Positions 6,536-14,290 of a DNA stretch of 35,717 nucleotides are shown piece after piece. Numbering within the stretch: the stretch's first letter is position 1; every line of letters begins with the position of its first letter. The stretch covers positions 1 to 35,717 of the forward strand of contig JAITBL010000048.1 in the NCBI GenBank assembly GCA_031283575.1, given 5' to 3'. The notes below the pieces were generated by a model. The model did not search any database. It saw only the letters and a list, made by a program, of their open reading frames with translations, and was not told the DNA's origin. The position numbers were made by a program, and so were the translations under genes. Source of the DNA: Treponema sp. Its GTDB lineage: Bacteria; Spirochaetota; Spirochaetia; Treponematales; Breznakiellaceae.

Positions 6536-7510
6536 ATGGCGTACAAGGCAGTAAAGATTTCCGCCGGCCGCGGCGGGTGGGGCGGACCCCTGGTGATTCA
6601 GCCGACAGCCGAAAAGAACATGATCGTATCGGTTACCGGCGGCGGCATTGACGAAATAACGCGGAAGATCGCCGAAATGACCGGCGCGGAAGCCGCCGAC
6701 GGTTTTACCAAAGGCGTCGCGGAAAACAAAATTGCCGTGGTAGTTATTGACTGCGGCGGCACGGCCCGCTGCGGGGTCTACCCCAAAAAACGTATCCCCA
6801 CGGTCAATCTGATGGCGACGGGGCCTTCGGGTCCCCTGGCAAAATTTATCACCGAGGACATTTATGTTTCCGGCGTCAAGGCGGGGGATCTGAGCTTTGC
6901 CGACGGCAGCGAAGCGGTTACGGTTGCGGGAACAGGAGGAAGCGAAGTGAGTTCAGACAATTCCGCCGACAGCGGCGGCGCGGGACAGGGTATTTTTGTC
7001 CGTATCGGCAAAGGCGTAGGCGTTTTTGTCGGGAAATTTTTCCAGGCCGGACGCGATACCATCGATATGGTGATCAGGCATATCCTGCCCTTTATGGCTT
7101 TTATTTCGGTTATCATCGGTATCATTAACGGAACCGGTCTTGGCGCCATCATCTCCAAGGGCGTGGCGCCGCTGGCGGGATCGCTGCCTGGCATGCTGGT
7201 ACTGTCGATCATCTGCGCTATTCCCTTTGTCTCTCCGGTCATCGGGCCGGGCGCCGTTATCGCCCAGGTCGTCGGGGTACTGGTAGGCGAGCAGATCGCC
7301 AGCGGGGCGATTAAGCCCTCGATGGCGCTTCCCGCGCTTTTTGCGATTGACGCCCAGGTCGGCGGCGACTTTGTGCCGGTAGGCCTTGCCCTTGGCGAAG
7401 CGGAGCCCGAAACCGTTACCGCGGGCGTTCCGGCCGTTCTCTTCTCCCGTTTGATTACGGGGCCGATTGCGGTCGTCATTGCCTGGGCTTTCAGCCTTGG
7501 TCTTTATTAA
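6536..7510 (+). CDS. srlE: PTS glucitol/sorbitol-family EIIBC component
   Basis: A 324-residue subunit; the track start (6464) is wrong and ATG 6536, right after the srlA stop, gives the family N-terminus. Residues 1-~120 form the cytoplasmic EIIB domain: GRGGWGGPLVIQPT near the start and DCGGTARCGVYPKKRIPT, whose Cys (73 or 79) should accept phosphate from EIIA. A Gly/Ser-rich linker (about 125-150) leads to the membrane half with GRDTIDMVIRHILPFMAFI and PFVSPVIGPGAVIAQ. It phosphorylates the substrate during uptake. Confidence 0.94.
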   Translation: MAYKAVKISAGRGGWGGPLVIQPTAEKNMIVSVTGGGIDEITRKIAEMTGAEAADGFTKGVAENKIAVVVIDCGGTARCGVYPKKRIPTVNLMATGPSGPLAKFITEDIYVSGVKAGDLSFADGSEAVTVAGTGGSEVSSDNSADSGGAGQGIFVRIGKGVGVFVGKFFQAGRDTIDMVIRHILPFMAFISVIIGIINGTGLGAIISKGVAPLAGSLPGMLVLSIICAIPFVSPVIGPGAVIAQVVGVLVGEQIASGAIKPSMALPALFAIDAQVGGDFVPVGLALGEAEPETVTAGVPAVLFSRLITGPIAVVIAWAFSLGLY

Positions 7511-7519
7511 GATACGGCG

Positions 7520-7879
7520 ATGAGTTACCGGACCGTAATTACCGGCCTGGGTGAAACATACGCCGAGATCTTTGAGCAGGGTATGGTGGTGGTGTTTAAC
7601 GATAACGCCCCGGGAGAACTGGCGGAGTTGTCGGCCCTCCATACCCCCGCAAAACTTGAGCGGGATGTTAAACCCGGAGACGAGGTTGTATTGGGAGACA
7701 AACGGTATACCGTAACGGCGGTGGGCGCCGAGGCAAATTATACTCTGGGAAAAATGGGCCACTGCACCTTTGTGTTCACCGGAACGGCAAAGGCGGAACT
7801 TGACGGTCATATCGTACTGAAAGGAGACGGATTGCCCAATCTTAAAAAAGGTTCTCTTTTCGAGGTTATTTTTAAGTAG
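7520..7879 (+). CDS. srlB: PTS glucitol/sorbitol-family EIIA component
   Basis: A 119-residue soluble phosphocarrier, the normal length for this EIIA family. His41 in SALHTPAKL matches the position of the phosphorylated histidine in E. coli SrlB; RYTVTAVG and the LGHxT-like KMGHCTFVF segment are also shared. It takes phosphate from HPr and passes it to the EIIB domain of the preceding gene. It starts 9 bases after srlE and ends 11 bases before the dehydrogenase. Confidence 0.93.
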   Translation: MSYRTVITGLGETYAEIFEQGMVVVFNDNAPGELAELSALHTPAKLERDVKPGDEVVLGDKRYTVTAVGAEANYTLGKMGHCTFVFTGTAKAELDGHIVLKGDGLPNLKKGSLFEVIFK

Positions 7880-7890
7880 GAAGGTTTTAA

Positions 7891-9192
7891 ATGGTAGGAA
7901 TGAATTACAAGCTCGCCGAACTGGAAGCGAAAGGGACTCCGATCCGCGCCGGTATTGTCGGCGCGGGCCAGATGGGCCGGGGGATGGTCAGCCAGATCAT
8001 CAGTATGAAGGGAATGCGTCCCGCGGTCGTCGTGGACGTGGTCCTGGACAACGCAAAGAACGCCTATAAGGAAGCGGGACTCTCCGAAGGCAAAGATTTC
8101 GCCCAGGCAGAAACCGTGGAAGAAGGCAACAAGCTTTTGGATTCGGGGAAATTTGTGGTAACCGCCAACAACGAGATTGCCACCAAATGCCGCGGGATCG
8201 ACTGCGCGGTAGACGCTACCGGCGTTCCCGAAGTGGGCGCCAAGGTTGCCGTCGACGCCATTAACGCGGGAAAGCACATTGTCATGCTCAATGTCGAGAC
8301 CGATGTCTGCATCGGCCACATACTCTACAAGCTGGCGAATAACGCCGGCGTCATTTACTCGGGCAGCGCCGGGGATGAACCCGGAGCGGTGATGGAACTC
8401 TACGATTTTGCCGACGCGCTGGGATTTGACGTAAGGGTTATCGGCAAGGGTAAAAACAATGTGATCGATTATGACTGCACTCCCGAAACCGTGGCCGAAG
8501 AAGCCAAACGCAGGGGCGCCAGCGCCAAGATGATCTGCGCCTTTAAAGACGGCACCAAAACCATGGTCGAAATGACCGCCATGGCAAACGCGACGGGTTT
8601 TTTACCCGACGTTATGGGCGCCCACGGAGCCGCGGGAAGCGTCAAGGAACTGCCCGATCTGCTTTCGCTCAAAAGCGAGGGCCGCGGCGGCATTCTTTCC
8701 AGTTACCGCACCGTGGAGTACATTAACGGCGTCGCCCCCGGCGTGTTTATCATCATCGCGTCAAAGCTTCCCGACATTAATCATGAGCTTGCCTATCTCT
8801 CCATGGGGAACGGACCCAACTATGTGCTCTACCGTCCCTACCATTTAACCAGCCTCGAAACGCCCCTGACGGTGGCCAAGGCCTGCATCGATCATGTGCC
8901 CAGCATTGTGCCCAGGGCGGGCCTGGTCGCCGAAACCTGCGCCGTAGCCAAGCGCGATTTGGCGGCCGGCGAACACCTTGACGGAATAGGCGGTTTTACG
9001 ATCCGCGGTACTTTTATCTCCGCCAAAGACGCCAGGGCCGCCGGCGCGCTGCCCATGGGCCTCGTGAACAAAAACACCGTGATGATAAAGGATGTCAAAA
9101 AGGGTAAACTGCTAAGTTATTCCGATGTCCGGCTTGATGAAAACGCCCTGATGGTGCAGCTTCGCAAAGTGCAGGATGCGCTCTTTGTGTAG
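7891..9192 (+). CDS. NAD(P)-dependent oxidoreductase with C-terminal SAF domain
   Basis: A 433-residue protein resembling the homoserine-dehydrogenase-like family with a C-terminal SAF domain (COG4091 type). An N-terminal Rossmann fold shows AGIVGAGQMGRG (about 19-31). The middle holds NVETDVCIGH and SGSAGDEPGAVMELYDFA. The end (GFTIRGTFISAKDA onward) is SAF-like. Inside a PTS operon it probably oxidises or otherwise transforms the imported phosphorylated compound. It is not the short-chain sorbitol-6-phosphate dehydrogenase of classical srl operons, so the substrate may be another polyol or sugar acid. AGGAAGG stands 7 bases before the start. Confidence 0.85.
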   Translation: MVGMNYKLAELEAKGTPIRAGIVGAGQMGRGMVSQIISMKGMRPAVVVDVVLDNAKNAYKEAGLSEGKDFAQAETVEEGNKLLDSGKFVVTANNEIATKCRGIDCAVDATGVPEVGAKVAVDAINAGKHIVMLNVETDVCIGHILYKLANNAGVIYSGSAGDEPGAVMELYDFADALGFDVRVIGKGKNNVIDYDCTPETVAEEAKRRGASAKMICAFKDGTKTMVEMTAMANATGFLPDVMGAHGAAGSVKELPDLLSLKSEGRGGILSSYRTVEYINGVAPGVFIIIASKLPDINHELAYLSMGNGPNYVLYRPYHLTSLETPLTVAKACIDHVPSIVPRAGLVAETCAVAKRDLAAGEHLDGIGGFTIRGTFISAKDARAAGALPMGLVNKNTVMIKDVKKGKLLSYSDVRLDENALMVQLRKVQDALFV

Positions 9193-9205
9193 ACGCTTTT
9201 CCGCG

Positions 9206-9259
9206 CGCTGATCGTTTCATGCGATGAAACGATCAGCGGATTCCGCGGAACGCTCCGCG
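9206..9259 (+). terminator. Strong hairpin pair between oxidoreductase and ptsI
   Basis: CGCTGATCGTTTCAT-GCG-ATGAAACGATCAGCG (9206-9238) is a perfect 15-bp stem. It is followed by CGCGGA-ACGC-TCCGCG (9244-9259) and TTTT. The second hairpin with its T-run is terminator-like, though the run is short. It could partly terminate transcription or protect the upstream mRNA, and so lower ptsI-ptsH relative to the permease genes. The ptsI ribosome site GAGGAGG follows at once. Confidence 0.6.
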
Positions 9260-9275
9260 TTTTAGAGGAGGAATC

Positions 9276-11045
9276 ATGGTTTGGCAGGGGATCCCTGTAT
9301 CGAGGGGCATCGCGCTCGGTCCCGCGTTTGTCTACACGGCTTTTACGCCCGTAATGGGGGAACGCTATCTCGAAAACAGCGTTACGCTGGAAAAAGACAC
9401 GGCCGAAGAACTCAGCCGTTTTAACGCCGCGGTGCGCGTCGCCGCCGATGAGCTCACGGCGCTGCAGCAAAAGATGGCCGGCGAAGATCCCGGCAAGGCG
9501 GGAATTTTTGAGGCGCACGAAGACATCCTTACCGATGTGGCAATCATGGATGAAATTATCGCGTTGATCGGCGAAGAGCGTTACGCCGGCGAATACGCCG
9601 TTGAAACGGTGTTCGAAAAATTCGCCAAAATATTTGAAGAAATGGATGACGACATCATGAAGGAACGCTGCGCCGATTTTCGCGATGTCAAAAACCGCGT
9701 TCTGCGTATTTTTACCGGCGCCGAATCCAGCCAGCTTTCAGAAATGAGCGAGCCTTCGGTGATTTTTGCCCATGACTTGCTGCCGTCGGACACGGCGGCG
9801 CTCAACCGTAAAATGGCGCTGGCCATTGTCGCCGAGATCGGCGGCAATACTTCGCACTCGGCAATACTGGCCCGCGGTTACGAAATCCCCGCGATTCTGG
9901 GGGTGAACAGGGTGCTGTCCGCCGTCAAAAACGGGACGCCGGTTATTGTTGACGCGCTGGAAGGCCTCGTGATCATCGATCCCCCGGCGGCGGAAAGCGC
10001 GGAATACGAAGCGAAACTCGCGGCCTTTAAACAGACGGAAGCCGCCGTCAAAAAATACCGGCGCGTTGAAAGCCGCATGGAAGACGGCGGCCGCGTCGGG
10101 GTATGCCTTAATATAGGCTCGGTCAGCGAGGAGGAATTGGAGGGCGCCGCCTTTACCGACGGAGTAGGGCTCTTTCGCAGTGAATTTCTTTTTATGTCCG
10201 GCAAAGATTTGCCCGGCGAAAACGAACAGTACCAAACCTACCGTAAGGCGGCGGAAACCTGGGGCAGCCGCGAGGTGATTCTGCGATCCCTCGACATTGG
10301 GGGCGACAAAACCTTCGAGAGCCTCAATCTTCCCGCCGAGGACAATCCCTTTTTGGGCTGCCGCGCCCTGCGGCTCTGTTTTCAAAGAACCGATGTATTC
10401 AAAACCCAGCTTCGCGCGGCGCTGCGCGCGAGCGTTCACGGCCGCCTGGCCCTGATGTTCCCCATGGTGGGAAGCATCGAGGATCTGCACAAGGCGAAAT
10501 ATTATCTGGAGGAATGCCGTGAGGAACTGGACTACGAAAAAATTCCCTACAATAAAAATATGCCCGTGGGGATCATGATTGAAATTCCCGCCATCGCGCT
10601 TATGGCTGAACTTGTCGTTAAGGAAGCTGACTTTGCCAGTATAGGCACTAATGATCTGTGCCAGTACCTTATGGCGGTCGACCGGCTTAATCCCAATGTC
10701 GCCTCCTATTATCAGAGTTATCATCCCGCCATGTTCAAGCTGATAAGATATGTTGCAGGGATCTTTGAAAGGGAAGGCAAACCCTTAAGCATTTGCGGCG
10801 AGATGGGAGGCGATCCCATGGCCGTGATGGCCTTTATCGGCATGGGTATTAAAAAATTCAGCATGGCCGCTTCCAATGTGGCGCCGGTCAAGCGTATGAT
10901 TACCCGCCTTTGCATGAACAAGGCGCGGGAAATTTCCGGCGGCCTTGAAAAGCTCGGCACGGCGCCCGAAATCGAAGATTACCTCAAGAAGCAGTTTGAA
11001 TCGTTATTCGCGGAGGAGACAGAACATGTATTCCAAACGAACTGA
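9276..11045 (+). CDS. ptsI: PTS Enzyme I (phosphoenolpyruvate-protein phosphotransferase)
   Basis: A 589-residue Enzyme I, slightly longer than the usual ~570. It takes phosphate from phosphoenolpyruvate and gives it to HPr. The N-terminal domain carries the active histidine in GGNTSHSAILAR (His194). The C-terminal PEP-binding barrel shows GVGLFRSEFLFM, LRSLDIGGDK, FPMVGS, IEIPA, ASIGTNDL and the catalytic cysteine in SICGEMGGDP. GAGGAGG precedes ATG 9276. Having the general enzyme inside a permease operon suggests this PTS may be the main or only one of the organism. The last 20 bases overlap ptsH. Confidence 0.97.
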   Translation: MVWQGIPVSRGIALGPAFVYTAFTPVMGERYLENSVTLEKDTAEELSRFNAAVRVAADELTALQQKMAGEDPGKAGIFEAHEDILTDVAIMDEIIALIGEERYAGEYAVETVFEKFAKIFEEMDDDIMKERCADFRDVKNRVLRIFTGAESSQLSEMSEPSVIFAHDLLPSDTAALNRKMALAIVAEIGGNTSHSAILARGYEIPAILGVNRVLSAVKNGTPVIVDALEGLVIIDPPAAESAEYEAKLAAFKQTEAAVKKYRRVESRMEDGGRVGVCLNIGSVSEEELEGAAFTDGVGLFRSEFLFMSGKDLPGENEQYQTYRKAAETWGSREVILRSLDIGGDKTFESLNLPAEDNPFLGCRALRLCFQRTDVFKTQLRAALRASVHGRLALMFPMVGSIEDLHKAKYYLEECREELDYEKIPYNKNMPVGIMIEIPAIALMAELVVKEADFASIGTNDLCQYLMAVDRLNPNVASYYQSYHPAMFKLIRYVAGIFEREGKPLSICGEMGGDPMAVMAFIGMGIKKFSMAASNVAPVKRMITRLCMNKAREISGGLEKLGTAPEIEDYLKKQFESLFAEETEHVFQTN

Positions 11046-11310
11046 GATCATCAATAAGTCAGGACTCCACGCGAGGCCCGGCTCGGCTTTTGTGCGGGAG
11101 GCAAAAAAGTTTGCCTGCGACATTACCCTTACCAAACTCGACGAAGGCGGCAGTCCGGTAAAAAGCTGTTCGGCAAAATCCATCGCCCTGATCATGGCGA
11201 TGATGATCCCCAAGGGAACCAGAGTCGAATTAAGCGCGGAAGGCGAGGACGCGGTAAACGCGGTTGATACCCTCGTGGCGCTTATCGATTCGGGGCTCAA
11301 TGATATTTAA
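11026..11310 (+). CDS. ptsH: Phosphocarrier protein HPr
   Basis: A 94-residue HPr that relays phosphate from Enzyme I to EIIA. ATG 11026 (with GGAGGAG upstream, inside the end of ptsI) replaces the track start 10945. The active-site histidine is His15 in KSGLHARPGS. The serine region reads SAKSIALIMAMMIPKG; it keeps a serine equivalent to the regulatory Ser46, after a loop about 6 residues longer than usual. The stop codon overlaps the stop of the convergent ROK-like gene by 4 bases (TTAA). Confidence 0.95.
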   Translation: MYSKRTEIINKSGLHARPGSAFVREAKKFACDITLTKLDEGGSPVKSCSAKSIALIMAMMIPKGTRVELSAEGEDAVNAVDTLVALIDSGLNDI

Positions 11311-12320
11311 TCTTCTCCCAGCTCGATTTTCGGTTCAAGCTGCGTGAGCGCTCGGTGTACCAAGCCGTCGAGAAAATCTGGGAGAATGTCGTCCGCCAGG
11401 ACGATGTCCGGCAGAAATTCACGGGGAATGGATTCTACCAGCTGTTTTTTAAGGCTTTCGGCCGAGATTTCGGGAAGCCAGTTGCAGTAAACGACAAGGC
11501 AATCGGGGTTAAGATAGACGATGAGGGGCACGGCCATGTCGCCGATGAGTTTTTCCACATCAACCTTGCTGTAGTCGATTTCGGCGTTTGCGCCGGAAAA
11601 GTGCCGCCATTTAACGGGCGTTTCGAGAAAGATCACTTCGCCCGCGGCGTTATCCCTGCCGCGGTAGATGCGGCCGTCGATGCAGATTCCCGCGGCGGGG
11701 TGGTGGGTGCGGGCCAGATAGATCCCCGTTACGCATTGGCCTTCGCCAAAGGCTCTGGTATGATAAAAGCCGCTCACCGCCGCTTTGATGTCATTTTCCA
11801 GAATACTGGGCAGCCGGTATTTATCCATAAAATGATCGCGAAAACGCCATTCAAGCTGGGGAAAATTGATGGACAGAAGCGGCCCCTTTCCCCGAACCTC
11901 GAAACCCGCCATGCCGAAAGCAAGCATGCTTATCGCGGGGTATTTTGCGCGGTAACTTTCCACGATACCGTCGAAAAACTCCAGGGTGTCGGGCTGCGCG
12001 TTAATTTCCCGTCTGTCCAGAAATTCGCCGTAGAGATCGCTTACCGCCGCGCAGACCTTGTTTTTTTCGAGCACGCAGATCGCCAGTACCAGACGGTGAC
12101 GCGCGTTAAACCGGTAGCAAAGCGCTCCGCCGGCCGGCTCTTCCAGTAACTCCCCTGTGGAGCAGAGCTCGGCGGTCAGTTCCTCAAAAAACGGCCCCTC
12201 GATGCCGGTAATACGCGAAAGTTCTTCCTTTGACGCGGCGCGCAGATGCTTCGACACGCTGCGCAGGCTGTTACGGTTAAGTTCCCTTACCAGCTGATTA
12301 TTTGTTTCATGTTCAGCCAT
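11307..12320 (-). CDS. ROK-like transcriptional regulator lacking the zinc motif
   Basis: A 337-residue protein. The N-terminal ~65 residues look like a winged helix of the NagC/ROK type (LVRELNRNSLRSV, then SKEELSRITGI). The rest resembles the ROK fold, with LENDIKAAVSGFYHTRAFGEGQCVTGIYLA and ICIDGRIYRGRDNAAGE. The usual ROK zinc motif (H...C-x-C-G-x-x-G-C) should follow but is absent; the sequence reads VIFLETPVKWRHF instead. It may be a sugar-responsive regulator with a changed ligand site. AGGAG stands 7 bases before the ATG. It is convergent with ptsH and lies downstream of the gene at 12351. Confidence 0.75.
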   Translation of the reverse strand: MAEHETNNQLVRELNRNSLRSVSKHLRAASKEELSRITGIEGPFFEELTAELCSTGELLEEPAGGALCYRFNARHRLVLAICVLEKNKVCAAVSDLYGEFLDRREINAQPDTLEFFDGIVESYRAKYPAISMLAFGMAGFEVRGKGPLLSINFPQLEWRFRDHFMDKYRLPSILENDIKAAVSGFYHTRAFGEGQCVTGIYLARTHHPAAGICIDGRIYRGRDNAAGEVIFLETPVKWRHFSGANAEIDYSKVDVEKLIGDMAVPLIVYLNPDCLVVYCNWLPEISAESLKKQLVESIPREFLPDIVLADDILPDFLDGLVHRALTQLEPKIELGED

Positions 12321-12350
12321 TTATTCGCTCCTGTAAAAGGTCTTTTGCCC

Positions 12351-12932
12351 TCAATACAATCCCCTGAGTCTGCTTAAAAAAAGCAGTTCGTCCGCTTCCC
12401 CCGCCGTTTTAAGCTGTTCAAAATCTTCCGGCCTTTCGGTGGCGGCCCCCGAAAGGATCAGCTTTGTTTTGGTACGTTGGTACCACAGATAATGCATTTC
12501 CAGAATCGCGGTTATTTTTCGCTTTTCAAGCTGGCGTTCCAGAAAAACGGCCAGGGCAAGGTGGTTCTCGTCGCCGGTTTTCCAGTAAAAAGCGGCTTCG
12601 GCAATAAAAATAACAAGACGGGTAAAACCTTCGGCAAGGCTGTCGTCATTACGGAATCCGTCAAAGAGAAGGCGGTACTTGGCGACGGAAAGATCGTAGC
12701 CGGCCGTGCGAAGCTGTTTGCGCAGTTCTACCAGATGACGAAACACCTCGTTGATGACGCTGACGTTATCCGGCGATTTTTGCAGCATTCCGCGAAGAAC
12801 GGCAAGCGGGGCTTCGAAGTTTTTTCGCGCGGCGGTCCTCTGGAGGAACAGGGCGGTTTCGTTGAGGAGCCGCCAAACTTCGGTGATCTTTCCCGAAAGC
12901 GTCAGACCGTGCAGGCCGGAAAACAGATACAT
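12351..12932 (-). CDS. Hypothetical protein, unknown function
   Basis: A predicted 193-residue soluble protein. The track start (TTG 12995) lies inside a terminator, so ATG 12932 is used, with GGCAGG 7 bases upstream. The sequence is Leu/Arg/Glu-rich and predicted mostly helical (VFRHLVELRKQLRTAG, GFTRLVIFIAEAAFYW, ILEMHYLWYQRTKTKLIL). No signal peptide or clear membrane segment is visible. It stands 30 bases upstream of the ROK-like regulator on the same strand, so the two are probably co-transcribed. I do not recognise it. Confidence 0.7.
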   Translation of the reverse strand: MYLFSGLHGLTLSGKITEVWRLLNETALFLQRTAARKNFEAPLAVLRGMLQKSPDNVSVINEVFRHLVELRKQLRTAGYDLSVAKYRLLFDGFRNDDSLAEGFTRLVIFIAEAAFYWKTGDENHLALAVFLERQLEKRKITAILEMHYLWYQRTKTKLILSGAATERPEDFEQLKTAGEADELLFLSRLRGLY

Positions 12933-12993
12933 CGTAATGCCTGCCAAAAGAATATGATGTGTGATAACAAGAGTATACCCCCGCGGCAAAAAC

Positions 12994-13019
12994 AAAGGCC
13001 CCGCAGGTGCGGGGCCTTT
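12994..13019 (-). terminator. Terminator of the catechol meta-cleavage operon
   Basis: Stem GGCCCCGC / GCGGGGCC with a tight loop, flanked by A and T runs. On the minus strand it is followed by TTTGTTTTT. It lies 28 bases after the stop of the dioxygenase gene. Confidence 0.88.
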
Positions 13020-13046
13020 TTCTGCCTGGTAGGGCGTGGAAATAGC

Positions 13047-13985
13047 TTAGGTGACAATCTCCAGGAAGCTGGGGATCATTTCGCCCGAGAAATAGAAGAG
13101 GCCGCGGCCAAGCTGATCGGCGTCCCAAACTCTCTGCGGGCTGTCCGGATACGCGAAGTAACCGCCGCAGTAGGTCTCGATGCGGTTGCCCGAGGGTTCC
13201 CAGAAGTAAATGGTAAGGCCGCGGGTAATGGCGTGGCGGGTAGGTCCGATGTCCAGTTTGAGGTGGTTGACCGCGATAAGGTCCGCCGCGTTGAGGATGT
13301 CTTCCCAGGTCTGGAGATAGAATCCCACGTGGTGGATCGTGTTCGGCTTGGGATACTCGACAAAGGCCAGATCGTGGGGCTTGTTGTTGCCGGTGATCCA
13401 GGTCGCCAGACGCTTGCCGTCGGGGGTGTTGCAGATTTCGGGTACATACATACCGAATACTTCCTGCATAAAACGTTCGGCTTCTTCAATGCCCGGTCCG
13501 TAAAGGAGGAAGTGGTCAAGGCGTACCGCCCTCATGCCGCGGGGAGGCTCGTTCCAGATGTCCGGATTGCGGATCTGGGGATGCTTCTGGGCCATTTCGA
13601 CATCCGCGTAGATGTGGAATTCATGGCCCGTACACAGGGTGAATTTATACTGCTTGCCAAAACCGGGCTGTTCACTGTTGGGCGCGACCTCGGTTACCTT
13701 GATCGGAGCTTTTCCCTTGAAAGCTTCGACTTTGCCCTTGATATCCTCAAGAGCCTTGGCGTCTATTACCTTGAAGCCCACATAATCAAGGCCTGCGGTT
13801 TTGTCCTGGCGCAGTACGACGCTGTGGTGATCGAATTCGTCATACGTCTTGAGCATGACGCGTCCATCACTGGTTTTGCCAACTTCATCCAAGCCAAGAA
13901 TGTTCTTGTAGAAGTCGAGGGTTTTGTCTAGATCCAGAACTTTAAGCTGGATAAGACCCGGGCGAATGGTTCCATGGAAAGCCAT
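13047..13985 (-). CDS. xylE: Catechol 2,3-dioxygenase (extradiol ring cleavage)
   Basis: A 312-residue type I extradiol dioxygenase that opens catechol beside the two hydroxyls, using Fe(II) and O2, to give 2-hydroxymuconic semialdehyde. It has two vicinal-oxygen-chelate modules. The iron ligands are all present: His158 (RLDHFL), His219 (TIHHVGF) and Glu270 (NRIETY). Residues matching the Pseudomonas mt-2 enzyme's His199, His246 and Tyr255 are His204, His251 and Tyr260, a constant offset of +5. GGAGGT precedes the ATG. It is the last gene of the operon. The intact active site argues for a working O2-using enzyme, which is unexpected in a spirochaete of this group. Confidence 0.96.
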   Translation of the reverse strand: MAFHGTIRPGLIQLKVLDLDKTLDFYKNILGLDEVGKTSDGRVMLKTYDEFDHHSVVLRQDKTAGLDYVGFKVIDAKALEDIKGKVEAFKGKAPIKVTEVAPNSEQPGFGKQYKFTLCTGHEFHIYADVEMAQKHPQIRNPDIWNEPPRGMRAVRLDHFLLYGPGIEEAERFMQEVFGMYVPEICNTPDGKRLATWITGNNKPHDLAFVEYPKPNTIHHVGFYLQTWEDILNAADLIAVNHLKLDIGPTRHAITRGLTIYFWEPSGNRIETYCGGYFAYPDSPQRVWDADQLGRGLFYFSGEMIPSFLEIVT

Positions 13986-14007
13986 AGTGTACCTCCAAAA
14001 AATGTTA

Positions 14008-14286
14008 TTAAACCCTGGCGACTACAAGGTCGCCGCGGGGTTGAATACAACAGACAAGGATGATGCCGTCGGCTCTGTCCGCTTCGCTTACATGAGACGC
14101 GCTCATGGGCTTAAACGCTTCGTAACGGCCCTTTACAATTTTCATCCTGCAGACGCCGCAGCCCCCGCCGCAGCATCCGTGCCTAATCGGCCCCTGGGCG
14201 TGAATCATCGCCTTAAGGACCGCCTGATCATCGCGGCAGGGAAACTGTTTTCCCGTCTCATATACGGTAATGGTATATTCCGCCAT
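14008..14286 (-). CDS. xylT: XylT-like 2Fe-2S ferredoxin
   Basis: A 92-residue plant-type ferredoxin; ATG 14286 replaces the track start 14322, which would run into the aldolase gene. Cluster ligands are Cys38, Cys43 and Cys46 (C-X4-C-X2-C in RHGCCGGGCGVC) and Cys79 or Cys80 in LVCC. In Pseudomonas the XylT ferredoxin re-reduces the iron of catechol 2,3-dioxygenase after it is oxidised. Its place 22 bases upstream of the dioxygenase gene fits the same job here. It starts 4 bases after the aldolase stop. Confidence 0.92.
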   Translation of the reverse strand: MAEYTITVYETGKQFPCRDDQAVLKAMIHAQGPIRHGCCGGGCGVCRMKIVKGRYEAFKPMSASHVSEADRADGIILVCCIQPRGDLVVARV

Positions 14287-14290
14287 CGCG

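Noticed and set aside
9738-10724. 328-codon minus-strand ORF opposite ptsI
   Set aside because: Antisense to the strongly conserved Enzyme I gene.
12477-13931. 484-codon plus-strand ORF
   Set aside because: It is antisense to the dioxygenase, a terminator and the 12351 gene, which have clear family features or ribosome sites; it is a shadow of GC-rich coding on the other strand.
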